Of a stretch of DNA of 64,000 bases, positions 10,705-19,778 are shown one piece after another. The notes below the pieces were generated by a model. It saw nothing but the letters and a program-made list of their open reading frames with translations. It was not told the DNA's origin and ran no database searches. This DNA is from Kingdonia uniflora (taxonomy: Eukaryota > Streptophyta > Magnoliopsida > Ranunculales > Circaeasteraceae), in assembly GCA_014058105.1 (NCBI GenBank), contig JACGCM010001441.1:248001-312000 (forward strand), read 5' to 3'. Position 1 is the first letter of the stretch, and the number at the start of each line of letters is the position of its first letter. A program made the translations under genes and the position numbers.

Positions 10705-11300
10705 TGAGATCACTTTGATCCGGAGGTATCTTGTTTTTGTACCCAAAGCCCCGGATAAGTATGCCAAGGAATCGGTGTGTCAGTTTTCTCCTCGAGGTAA
10801 ATAGTCGAGAGTAGCTTTAGTAAAACTATGCATTCTAGTCGACCATCTCACCATTCTTCTTGTATTGCTCAGAGTAATGATGAACTATTGGTTAAAAATC
10901 TGTATAGACTAATAGCTTGAGAACTCCAATTTCTAGTGCCAAATCAAGCCGATGGATCAAGGCTTCATACTCTGTGACAGTTTTAGAAGCTTTAAAATTT
11001 AGGCATATAGATTTTCAAATTCTGTCATTGGAAGTAGTAATCAGTACAATTCTGAGCCCTGATCCAGCAAGTCCTGCTGATTAATCTGTAATAAGCCTCC
11101 ATTCCTTTCGTGTAACGAATTTAGCTCGTTCGTCAAAGAGCATGGTAGGAAGATCTTCTGCGAGTTCATTTGTAAGATTAAGATCGTTCTCTTCCCAATA
11201 TGGATCTTTGACGAGGAAGTCTGGAAAAAAATTAGCCATTTCTTTTGACCCTTTTCTAATGTTTTTGGCTCGAATATGATATCGTGTTCACCCAAACTGA
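10705..11300 (-). pseudogene. Element B second RNase H fragment
   Basis: The minus strand aligns block by block with element C's archaeal-type RNase H. The plus-strand text TACCCAAAGCCCCGGATAAGTATGCC matches C's TACCCAATACCCCAGCAAGATATGCC (each read as short blocks), and 11041-11295 holds the upstream GEHDIIFEPKTLEKGQ and LLDQGSELY parts. The frame is broken repeatedly. The domain is cut at its 3' side by element C's LTR. Confidence 0.65.
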
Positions 11301-12470
11301 CAGACCATTACTGCACACTTCTTGATTTCTCCTTTTTTGAAAAAACCTCCCGAAGTGGGTAGTTCATCATGACTTTAACTAAATGAGTTTGAAAATAGTG
11401 TTTGAGTTTCTGTGAAGTATAAACAAGGGTCAAGAGGAGTTACTCGATCATGGAATACCTTGTTTCCCCGGGAGTAAGGGTTTTACTGATAAAATATACC
11501 AGTTTCTCAATCTTTCCTTCAAATAGAATGAGAATAGAGCTGAGTGAGTTATCTATAACTGCGAGGTAGATGATCTATTGTTCACTGTCTTCTGGGGTAC
11601 ATATTATAGGAGATTTCCCAAGATAGACTTTGTGTTCTTTAAAAGCTACTTTACATTCTTCTGTCCAATCGATTTCTTTGTTTGGTTGAACTTTGCCTCT
11701 TTTGCTACATCCTCGAAGTAACAAAAATAACCATCGATATCGATTTGAAGATTTAGAGGTGAATCTATTAATAGATGTAATCGTGCCAGCGAGTTTCTAT
11801 ACCTCTTTCTTTGTTGTCAGAGATGGAATGTTGAGTAGAGCTCGAATCTGATCTAGGTTAACCTCAATCCCTTTCTTACTGATGAGATATCCCAGGAACT
11901 TGCTCGAGTGTACCCCGAATTGACATTTATCTAGATTGGGCTTCATCCGGTATGGTCATAAAATGTGGAAGACCGTATTGAGATTTGTGATATGATCCTT
12001 CTTCTGTAAGTTTTTGCAGAGTAGATCATCAATAGATTCTTCAACAATTTTCCTCAAGTGTGCTTTTAACATTGCTTTCATTAACCTTTGATAAGTTTCT
12101 CCGGCGCTCTTCAGTCCGAAAGGCATGACTCTGTAATAGTAGAACCCTCTTTCAATAATGAAAGTGGTCTTTTCCTGATCTTCCTCTAGGAGGGGTATAT
12201 GATTATATCCTGAGGCAGCATCTATCATACATAATAGCTCGTAACCTACTATAGAATTAAGAATTTGATGAATGATTAGAAGAAGAATATTATCCTTTGG
12301 TGTGTGCTTGTTTAGATTTGTGAAATGTACTCAAACTCGGTCTCTCCCATTCTTATTTGGAACTGCGACAATGTTAAAAATCTAATCTGGGTACTTTGCT
12401 TTTTGAATGAATCCGACTTCGATTAACTTATCAATTTTATTGTTGACTTCATCTCTGAGATGTTGTGACA
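11301..12470 (-). pseudogene. Element B reverse transcriptase and RNase H
   Basis: The readable RT block at 11956-12228 carries MIDAASGYNHIPLLEEDQEK (20 residues), FIIERGFYYYRVMPFGLKSA and the active-site region ESIDDLLCKN. The usual Tyr before Ile-Asp-Asp is Ser, which would be expected to weaken or destroy activity. RNase H-like sequence follows towards 11300 in shifted frames. The order and spacing match elements A and C. The region upstream to about 12990 is the linker to protease and holds nothing else recognisable. Confidence 0.75.
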
Positions 12471-12990
12471 GCCTTCTATATGTCTATTTTACTGTCGTGG
12501 CTTTGTTGTTGATGCTCAATTTGTAGCACGCCTTGGCTGGGCTGACTCCTGGGATTTCCTTGAAAGTTCAAGAAAAGACGTCTTGATTCATTTATAAAAA
12601 ATATACAAGAGCGTCCTTCTCTTGTTGAACCATCTTGGTACTATATAAGTACATTTATTAGGTTCATCGATGTCAATGTACTATATAGGTTCTTTTGTTG
12701 AAGGTTGATCATCGGTGTAACCAACTTTATGTAATTGCTATACAACAAATCTCTCGGATGTGTCGAGTATGGCAGAGGCTACATTTTCGCAAGCTCGCAA
12801 GAGCTTTTAACTGCCTTTGATTTCATAGATGTCGTCGTTATGTTTAAAACAAAGAAATTCATGGCATGTAAATACGATTGCTTCTATGTTGTGTTTCTAG
12901 TAGCGACCCATGATCCCTAGGTAACGGGATTTAACATTAATGATGTAGCAAACGATGTCGATAGTGGTGGGTCTAGCGATAATGGGTTGG

Positions 12991-13500
12991 ATGATCTTTC
13001 CTATTTATTCCTCTTTAGATCCATTAAGCCCACTAATATCGATGCCACTTGGTATAACTTGATCGGCTAATCCCATTTGTTTGATTGTGCTCTGAAAAAA
13101 TATTTAAATAAAACTGCTGGTATTGATCATCATGGTATGCATAACGAATTTCTTCATCTTAAGCATAGTAACTAGAGTGTCATGATTCAAAAACTTAGCG
13201 TGGCTAATATCGCAATCCCCAAATGAAATACCAGTTCGTCGATTACTTGACATAGGAAGGAGTTTAACTTCTTTAACCTGAACTGTAAGGTCGTAGCATT
13301 CCGTTAACCTCCTCCTCTTGAATCTGGTAGAGTTGTTGATTTGATGCATCTCGAGAATGAAGTTGTGGTACATATGGTACAAGTGTTTTTCCTCGGATTT
13401 TTCTTAGGCTTCCATCTTATAACTTCCATTCTTGTATTCTTCTAGGCCGATAATGTACTCTTGCATTCTCCCGTCTTTAAAAATGTATTCCTATAACCTC
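12991..13500 (-). pseudogene. Element B protease region
   Basis: Frames at 13104-13382 carry YHMYHNFILEMHQINNS, SSNRRTGISFGDCDISHAKF and FVMHTMMINTSSFI. The last is the aspartic protease active-site segment, but the catalytic Asp seen in A (VDTGSG) is Asn (INTSSF) and the flanking Glys are lost. The copy is therefore catalytically dead. The reading frame breaks soon after this motif. Confidence 0.65.
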
Positions 13501-14990
13501 TGTAAAGTATAACAGTTAACATTTTCATGATAAGTTACATTGTGATTCATGGAGTACGCTTTGTCTTCTATTGGTTCCAGCATTTGAGATATACGATAGA
13601 ACTTGTCTTTCACCAGTATGGGAAAAATCGTTAAAATTCGGACATTCATCTTTAAGAGGACCGGCTTGGGTAATAAATTGCCTTTGCAAGATTTGCCTGA
13701 GTTTTTCTTTAGTGTGCTTTTGATTACCCAGGCCATCCTTCGGTTCATTGTTACGATCTGTGTTTGGACCTTTCGTGGTTATAACATTTTTAGTAGATTT
13801 ATGCCTTTTGATCATCATCCTTTCTAGGTTGACATACCCATTGACCTTGGTAATCATGTCCTCCAAGGTCGGGGTTTTGTTCAAAAAGAGATGCCCATAT
13901 ACTTTGTAATTGATCTATAGTGTATTCGTAAACGCAAAAACAACTGTTTTCTTATCAAGGTTGTCAACTTTTTGAGTAAATCCCACAAACTTCTTTGCAA
14001 AAACCTCGAGCTTCTCTCCATGAGATTGTTTAAGACTAATAGGAGTGTACAAATTCTCTTCTTTGTCTTTATTATGAGCATATGTCTTGAAGAAGATCTT
14101 CTATAGTTGGTCGAATATGAGGATAGAATCTTCAGGTAGAGAATAGAACCATCGGAATGGTTCTCCCTGTAGGCTTGTTGCGAATAGATGACGTAGAATG
14201 TAGTTCAAATTTGAATACAATCCTAATGAATCATAGAATTGTTGAATGTGTTCCTTTGGATCAGTGCCTTTGTACTTACATATTTTTAGAGTATGGAAAC
14301 CTGTCGGTACTTCCATATCAAATAACTTTTAGCGAACAGACTACCTTATAATTTGGTCAAATCATCCTTATTACTGGGAGCTTGAGCTTTAATTAATTCT
14401 CTGATGCGTTGATCCATATGTTCCTGTGTGACATACTGTCGTGGTGTTTGAACGACTTGGCGTGCAGGCTGGGGGTTATGAGTATCAGTACCCTCGGTCA
14501 AAAGTTCAGGAGCTGGTATCCTAGATTGAGGTCGTGGTTCATCTTCTCAAGGCTTGGAGGCCCGACATCCTCTCTACTGATGTCGAATTAAAGCTTTTTT
14601 GTACATGTGGGTCATTATGGAGACGTCGGGAAGCTTCTTTATTAGTTGCTCCCCGAGGTCCCAATCTTTCCCACGCTGAAACTCTGGAGTTTGCTGGTAT
14701 TTGATCACGTTCCCTTGGAAAGGAAACTTGTTAATTATCTTGCAAGGCTTGCAAAACAATCTGCATAGTTGTTATCTATTTTTCATGCTGCTTGAATTCT
14801 GTTTAACGAGTTTGACGCTCGCTTTCTAGTTCTTGTTCACGGATCTCGCAGTCAAGCAATAACTTGACGCTCAAGCTTATTTTGCTTCTTTATATTGGCG
14901 TGAAGGTTTGCTCATAATTCTGTGAGCTGATCTGGTTCGACTGAAAGATCAAGCTGAACTCTTGTAGCTGGTCGCTTGAAAGTCACCAGG
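13501..14990 (-). pseudogene. Element B gag
   Basis: Pieces include PTLEDMITKVNGYVNLERMM (13525-13884), and EVPTGFHTLKICKYKGTDPK with EHIQQFYDSLGLYSNLNYIL, then GEPFRWFYSLPEDSILIF (14101-14316), all of the retrotransposon Gag domain. The position equivalent to the ATG start in A and C reads CTG here (around 14988), so the start codon has been lost. Stops and frameshifts separate the blocks. Its order (gag to the right, LTR beyond) fits a minus-strand element. Confidence 0.7.
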
Positions 14991-15046
14991 ATTAGAAACT
15001 GATAATTAAGTAACTGTATACCTTTGGATTTCGTGGAAATGTCTTC

Positions 15047-15065
15047 TTTCCCACAGACAGTACAA
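15047..15065 (-). other. Primer-binding site of element B
   Basis: The coding strand reads GTACTGTCTGTGGGAAAG a few bases inside the LTR end. It shares the core TGTCTGTGGGAA with the C and A primer sites; the 5' TGG has decayed. Confidence 0.45.
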
Positions 15066-15067
15066 AA

Positions 15068-15591
15068 TGTAATGGCCTAATTTTGTAGGTTCTTAAAATA
15101 GCTTGAAATAGTCCTTACACTAAATGTACCTATGACAAGAATTAGTATAACTCAATATTGAAATAACACAGGTAATCAGCGTGGAAAACTTTTAAATAGG
15201 TAAAAACCACGACCTCGGCTTGAGGATTTAGTAACTATAACATTTATTGTTTGAGGCTGAAGCTTATTACAAATTTTGTGATCTCTTCAGCTAGAAAAAC
15301 TTGGTCCCTTATCCTTTGGAACTCATCCTATTTATAGACCTCACTCTCAGTTTGTTATCGTGCATAAGCATATTCTCCTGAAAGTGGGGGCAAGTGGCAG
15401 TTGGACTTGCAACTATTAGTTTGTGGGAGACAGGTCATGTCTTTGACTTGTTCTACTTCATCTATAGTGCTCAAGTCACGTTCTTCATCAATTCGTAGTA
15501 TAGGTGTCATTGTATGTCACGTGTATATTGCGTGAGTCGGGTGTTGGTTCAGTTCGAGTTTATCACAGCTCGAGGGACAGACCTCTATAAT
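15068..15591 (-). repeat. 5' LTR of element B
   Basis: About 524 bp with plus-strand inner edge TGTAATGGCC and outer edge CTCTATAAT. Internal blocks GCGTGGAAAAC, CACGACCTCGG and GTGGGAGACAGG match the other family T LTRs. A minus-strand TATA box (TCTATAAATAGG) lies at about 15330-15338. The outer edge is followed by TCCCTTTCT, which could be a relic polypurine tract on the minus strand. If so, this LTR was shared with a further, lost element to the right. Confidence 0.7.
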
Positions 15592-16460
15592 TCCCTTTCT
15601 ATATTATTGACCAAGATAATGATTAATATCTAGATGAAGTTTTGGTGATTCTTTGAGGTTGTTCATCGCAGATCATACAAGGCTTGCTGTATCTCAGAAG
15701 CAATTTGTCGGTGGCTTTTCAACAAACTCGACTCTCGAGTAGGCGGCGAATAACACTTTGAAGAAAGCGTGCATATGTACCTCAAGCATTCCGTTGTATT
15801 CATGTTCCATATTTGTTTATTATCCTAACAATATTTTTATCAAACAGAGCCTTATATTTATAGATGATTATTACAATAGAATCCTAGTCTAACTTGAAGT
15901 TTATCACTCCCAATTTTACCTTAAGTAGAAAACTCTAATGATGGAAATAACATTCCATAATTATGTTGTAGTTAGCGTCCCCACATAATGTGCAACACTA
16001 AAGTCTAGATACGTGTCATATAGTTGAGTAGGGAAGGGATAAATGTGGAGGTAAATTATTATTACTGCAATAGATTGTGTCCTACATAAGAGTATGAGCT
16101 TAAGCATTGAATGTCAGCAAAAGTATATATAATCACTTTAATGGCAGAATGTTTATGTATTTGAGAATTATATTTCTCTCAAATTACATTGCCATTTCTT
16201 TAGTACTTCAATAAAAAAATATTATATACATAATAACAGACATACACACGTTAGAATCCAAGAAAAGATAAAATTGGCATATCATCCTTATTTACAGAAA
16301 ATGTGGTTTTAGCAAGCAAACCTCAAAAGATGGTCTTCACTATGGCATCTTATCCTTACAATAATAGATAAAATTGGCATATCATCCTTATAATCCAAGA
16401 AAATATATCTATAAAATCCTAGTATGCATAGGAAAAATCCTAATATCTATAAAAAAAAAA
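15592..16460. other. A+T-rich flank without recognisable gene
   Basis: I see no supported gene. The only structure noted is a 25 bp direct repeat (AGATAAAATTGGCATATCAT and five more bases) at about 16266-16290 and 16366-16390, each near a TCCAAGAAAA sequence. This stretch and 41644-42540 would have been contiguous before the MULE inserted. Confidence 0.5.
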
Positions 16461-16625
16461 GGTGCTTTAGTGTATTCCCCTCACTAATTTATATCGAATA
16501 GCGAAAACCCCCCTGAACTGGCAAATATTGTGGACGACCCCCCATTTCTCAATAAACCAAAGCTTTGACCACATTGATCCAGTTTGACTAGTCCATTTTA
16601 GAGAAATACCTAATCTAACCCTCAG
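16461..16625 (+). repeat. MULE left terminal inverted repeat
   Basis: About 165 bp starting GGTGCTTTAGTGTATTCCCC. It is the inverted counterpart of 41488-41643, where the reverse strand reads GGGCGTTTTAATGTATGCCC. Shared blocks include TCTCAATAAACCAA, GCTTTGACCACATTGA and GAGAAATACCTAATC. A 10 bp segment present here is missing in the right copy. Confidence 0.85.
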
Positions 16626-16758
16626 AAAGTTAAACCTTTAAGATGATGATGTGGCTGCCTCGAGCCACGTATTTCAGAACTACGTCCCACATTAAAAAAA
16701 CTGTTGGCTCTCTCTCTCTCTTAAGAACACAGTCTCTCTCATTTCTCGTATCCCCTCT

Positions 16759-16880
16759 CACTACACCAAAATCTATAATTTTCCACGGATATTTTCTTAA
16801 TTTTTCCACGGACTAAGTCTATGGCACCGTTGTTACTGATATTGTCTGTGGCAAATATTAAACTATCCATAGCAATTTCA
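16759..16880 (+). repeat. CACTA 5' terminus and subterminal region
   Basis: It starts CACTACACCAAAATCTATAA and is followed by TTTCCACGGATA and TTTTTCCACGGACTAAGTCT. These resemble the right terminus when reversed (TTTTTCCACGGATAAAGTCT), which supports pairing this end with 35598. The 16881-17410 stretch beyond holds no recognisable gene. Confidence 0.75.
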
Positions 16881-17410
16881 CTTTAAGTAAGGTTTTATTT
16901 TCTTGGGTCTTTGAACATTTTATTTTGTTTCTCTCTTTCTTCTTTCTTTACCTTCAACATTAAAGTATCACCTCTTCTGAGAACCACAAAATTCTTGACG
17001 TTTCTATCAGAAATCGCTTTAACTTGTAGTTGTAAACTAGATCTATAAACTTCTCTTCAGGATCTTTGCGTTAATTTTCAGAAATTGATCTATTTCTTTT
17101 TCACTAGTCGAGAAACCCCCACACTCTTCTTTCAAATCCGAGCTCAATTAAATTAAGGGTTTGAATTCACTTTGGGTTTCTATCATCACCCCAAAGTTCA
17201 AGCATTTCGATAATCACTGCCAAGGTTTCAATCACAACTACAAATGTATCAAACATTTGATTTTTAGAAATCTCAATGATTGTAGAAATCTTGAACTTTA
17301 TTACCTTAGGGTACATTTATCTTAATGATTTTATCATATGCCTTTTGTTATTGGAGTTGAAATCTTTGAGTTTTTGCTTTATGATCAGAAATCATAACAG
17401 TTGTTATTTT

Positions 17411-18312
17411 CATGCAGAATGGCGTCCAAGAGAAATCAATGGCAGCAGTTGATAAGAAATCTGACATCGTAGAGAATTCACCTCATAAGGTATGCATATA
17501 GACTAGGTTATGCTAAAAATTTGCTTCATAAATGTTGGACTGATTTGCCAAGAAGACGAGCCTGTGTGTGTGTGTGAAATTTCTACACTACACATTGTGT
17601 CCATTAATATTTTTTATATACCTACAACACCAACAAAAAATCAAGACTAGCTGATCCGGTATAGGCTGATATTTTGATATTCCCGCAATTTTAGTCCATT
17701 GAACCAACGATATATCAGGCAATGTTTCCATACATCGAGCAGTGAAATTTGGTGTTGACTCGTTGAGTGCCAAAACATTCACTTTTTAGTGTCTAAATTC
17801 CATTTACTAATTATTTCTCAAATCCTGATGTTGATCGCCCATTCCGATGTTGTTGGAAGAAAGGGACATTCACTACTAGAACGTAGATTCTAAAATTTTG
17901 ATTGTATCACAATGGGTATTGAGTGCATAGCCTCTAGGAGGAGAGAGCCGATTTTTGGAGGTGGGTGCAAGGTTGATATTGAGCAAACATACTATTACGT
18001 TAGATTGGAAGTTTTCAGATTACATGCAAGATAAAATGGGCTTTGTAGATATAAAATTGATGGATTCATGAATGTACATGTTCATTGTCATTTTTTCGTT
18101 TTGCTAAACATATATTCTTTTTGAAGAAATCTAGAGCTTAAGACATGTACTTCCAATGTCCATGCGTCTGTTTATCTCGTATGATTTTTAACGAGTAAAA
18201 GGGTATTGGCTGTGATCAGATTGTCTCTAGGAAATTTCATGACTATTTTTTTTCTCAAACCTTGTCCTAGATCTTCATTGGAGGGATTTCAGAAGCTTTA
18301 TCATCGAAGATG
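17411..18312 (+). pseudogene. U2AF65-like gene fragment (captured exons)
   Basis: Two apparent exons are bounded by splice signals. The first (to about 17490, donor AAG/GTATGC) reads VDKKSDIVENSPHK; the second (from about 18270, after TTGTCCTAG) reads IFIGGISEALSSKM, ending at ATG/GTAAGT. The joined motif SPHK-IFIGGIS resembles the RRM linker/third RRM start of plant U2AF large subunits, splicing factors that bind the polypyrimidine tract. Only about 14 residues of the RRM remain. Retained introns show capture at DNA level, not from mRNA. The family assignment rests on a short motif. Confidence 0.45.
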
Positions 18313-18681
18313 GTAAGTTCGTCTTTGATATTGAAATATATATATTTGTGCCTTAACTTTCAGCTTCACTTTCTTTTCCCCTATACGAAGATCCAGTGGC
18401 AATTTCATATTTTTCATTTGATTTATGTGTATATTACCCTTATTATGTATTCGAGATATATAGTAACTTGTAAAGATTCAAATTTACTGGAATGAGTCAA
18501 GGATGAGGATTCTTTCTGTAATGTTATGGTTGAAATGGTAAACCTATTATTGTTCTTCAGTTTCTGTTTTGTTTATATCAATGAGCGATCAAGCTTATTT
18601 TCAACAGAGTATAGATTTCTCCTTTATTATGAAGTGTGATTGATCTTCATTAATATCGATGTGATTTATGTCTCATTCAGG

Positions 18682-19160
18682 CCATGCTTTTGAAGATAGA
18701 GCAATTGGAAATTGATCTAGACCTCAGGGGGAAGGTACAATTTGTTATCTTGTGTTATTTTCCAAATCATTTTTGTACCTTAACTAAACCTGGGAATTTA
18801 TTTTATCACAGACAGACGATAAATTTTGAGAAATCTACTTAACGGAGCAAGAATCTAGACTGGATTTACAAAGCAAACTTGATGAGTGTAAGGTTGAACA
18901 TAACCTTACATGCTAAAATTATTATCTTACTTGGGCATTTGAGTTAAACCTAACCTTAACAAATGGTATGTTTTTTCAGATAAATTTGGATAGTTGTAAC
19001 AAGTTATTGCAAGAGCTTCAGGTAAGCCATAAAATTGCCATCTCAACCTTAAAGGAAAAAAGTTCATCATTTCAAATCGACTATACTCGGGTAAGATGTG
19101 ATATAAGTTTTTTAATCAGTCATCTTGCTTTTTGGTTAATTGTCGATTTACTCTAACTAT
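18682..19160 (+). pseudogene. Captured coiled-coil exons of unknown origin
   Basis: Short exons with good splice borders follow the U2AF-like piece. They read LLKIEQLEIDLDLRGK (18682-18735, donor AAG/GTACAA), then SRLDLQSKLDE (about 18812-18890, with a stop), and LDSCNKLLQELQ (about 18980-19021, donor CAG/GTAAGC). A later piece near 19180-19270 reads NSILERAKELCSGLSNASED. All are hydrophilic with heptad-like Leu spacing, so a coiled coil is likely. The source could be a kinesin stalk or another coiled-coil protein; I cannot decide. The exons are too short and broken to work. Confidence 0.4.
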
Positions 19161-19454
19161 TTTGGTTGTTCATATACAAAACTGGAAACTCCATACTTGA
19201 ACGGGCAAAGGAGTTGTGTTCTGGTTTGAGTAATGCAAGTGAAGATATAACTGCACTGCACAACAAAATAGGTATATAGGACTATCTTGTTAACATAGAA
19301 AACTTTATGTCTAATGTATAATATAAGTATCTCATACATTACAAAATTCTAATTTCTTAAGGTACAACACCTCCTTTGTCCTGTAACCATGTAGAAGTAT
19401 CTCTTTGTTGAAGAATATGTGGGCTTATATGGTTATATCTCTCATTGAAAACAT

Positions 19455-19778
19455 TGGAAGGTTTTGGACCTAAAGCACAGCAAAGGTCGATATATGAACA
19501 TGCCATCTCTCCGATAGTCGACGAGGTTTTAGAAGAGTTTAACTGCACAGTTTTCGCTTAAGGACAGACAAGCACGGGAAAAACATATACAATGGAAGGT
19601 GGTGCAAAACATAAGGTATAATACATATAGCAGAAATTTATTAATCCATCTTTAGAAGTTTGATGCTTACATTATATGTTTAATCATACAAACCATCTTC
19701 TTGGTTATATCAGGGAGAAGAATTATCTGTTGAGACTGCCAAATATTTGATACCTTAGAAGCAAAAAAAATAAATTAT
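19455..19778 (+). pseudogene. Kinesin-5 motor domain fragment, 5' part
   Basis: An exon at about 19455-19616 reads FGPKAQQRSIYEHAISPIVD, then VLEEFNCTVFA, a stop where Tyr is expected, then GQTSTGKTYTMEGG. This is the ATP-binding P-loop of a kinesin motor, and the surrounding residues are characteristic of plant kinesin-5 (BimC) spindle motors. The next exon starts at 19714 and, after a frameshift, reads CQIFDTLEAKKINY up to 19778, where the Tekay element interrupts it. The same exon resumes at 30432 beyond the TSD. The upstream residues of a normal motor (N-terminus and first strand) are missing. Confidence 0.8.

Larger units (their letters stand above)
10705..15591 (-). mobile_element. Element B: truncated Tat-lineage Ty3/gypsy retrotransposon
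   Basis: This copy keeps its 5' LTR (15068-15591), primer site, gag, protease, RT/RNase H and most of the second RNase H, then stops in mid-domain at about 10705. Integrase, antisense gene and 3' LTR are absent from the window. It is the most decayed of the minus-strand family T copies: the protease Asp is Asn, the RT active site reads SIDD, and the gag start codon is CTG. The abrupt stop against element C's LTR suggests insertion of C into B or an LTR-mediated rearrangement. Confidence 0.75.

Noticed and set aside
15592..15900. Possible antisense promoter region of a further family T element right of LTR B
   Set aside because: A polypurine-like TCCCTTTCT and a GGCGAATAAC block hint at it, but the rest does not match elements A or D, so I do not claim it.
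16700..16740. Short CT-rich runs near the CACTA insertion site
   Set aside because: Simple sequence of a kind common in plant leaders; not long or regular enough to report.
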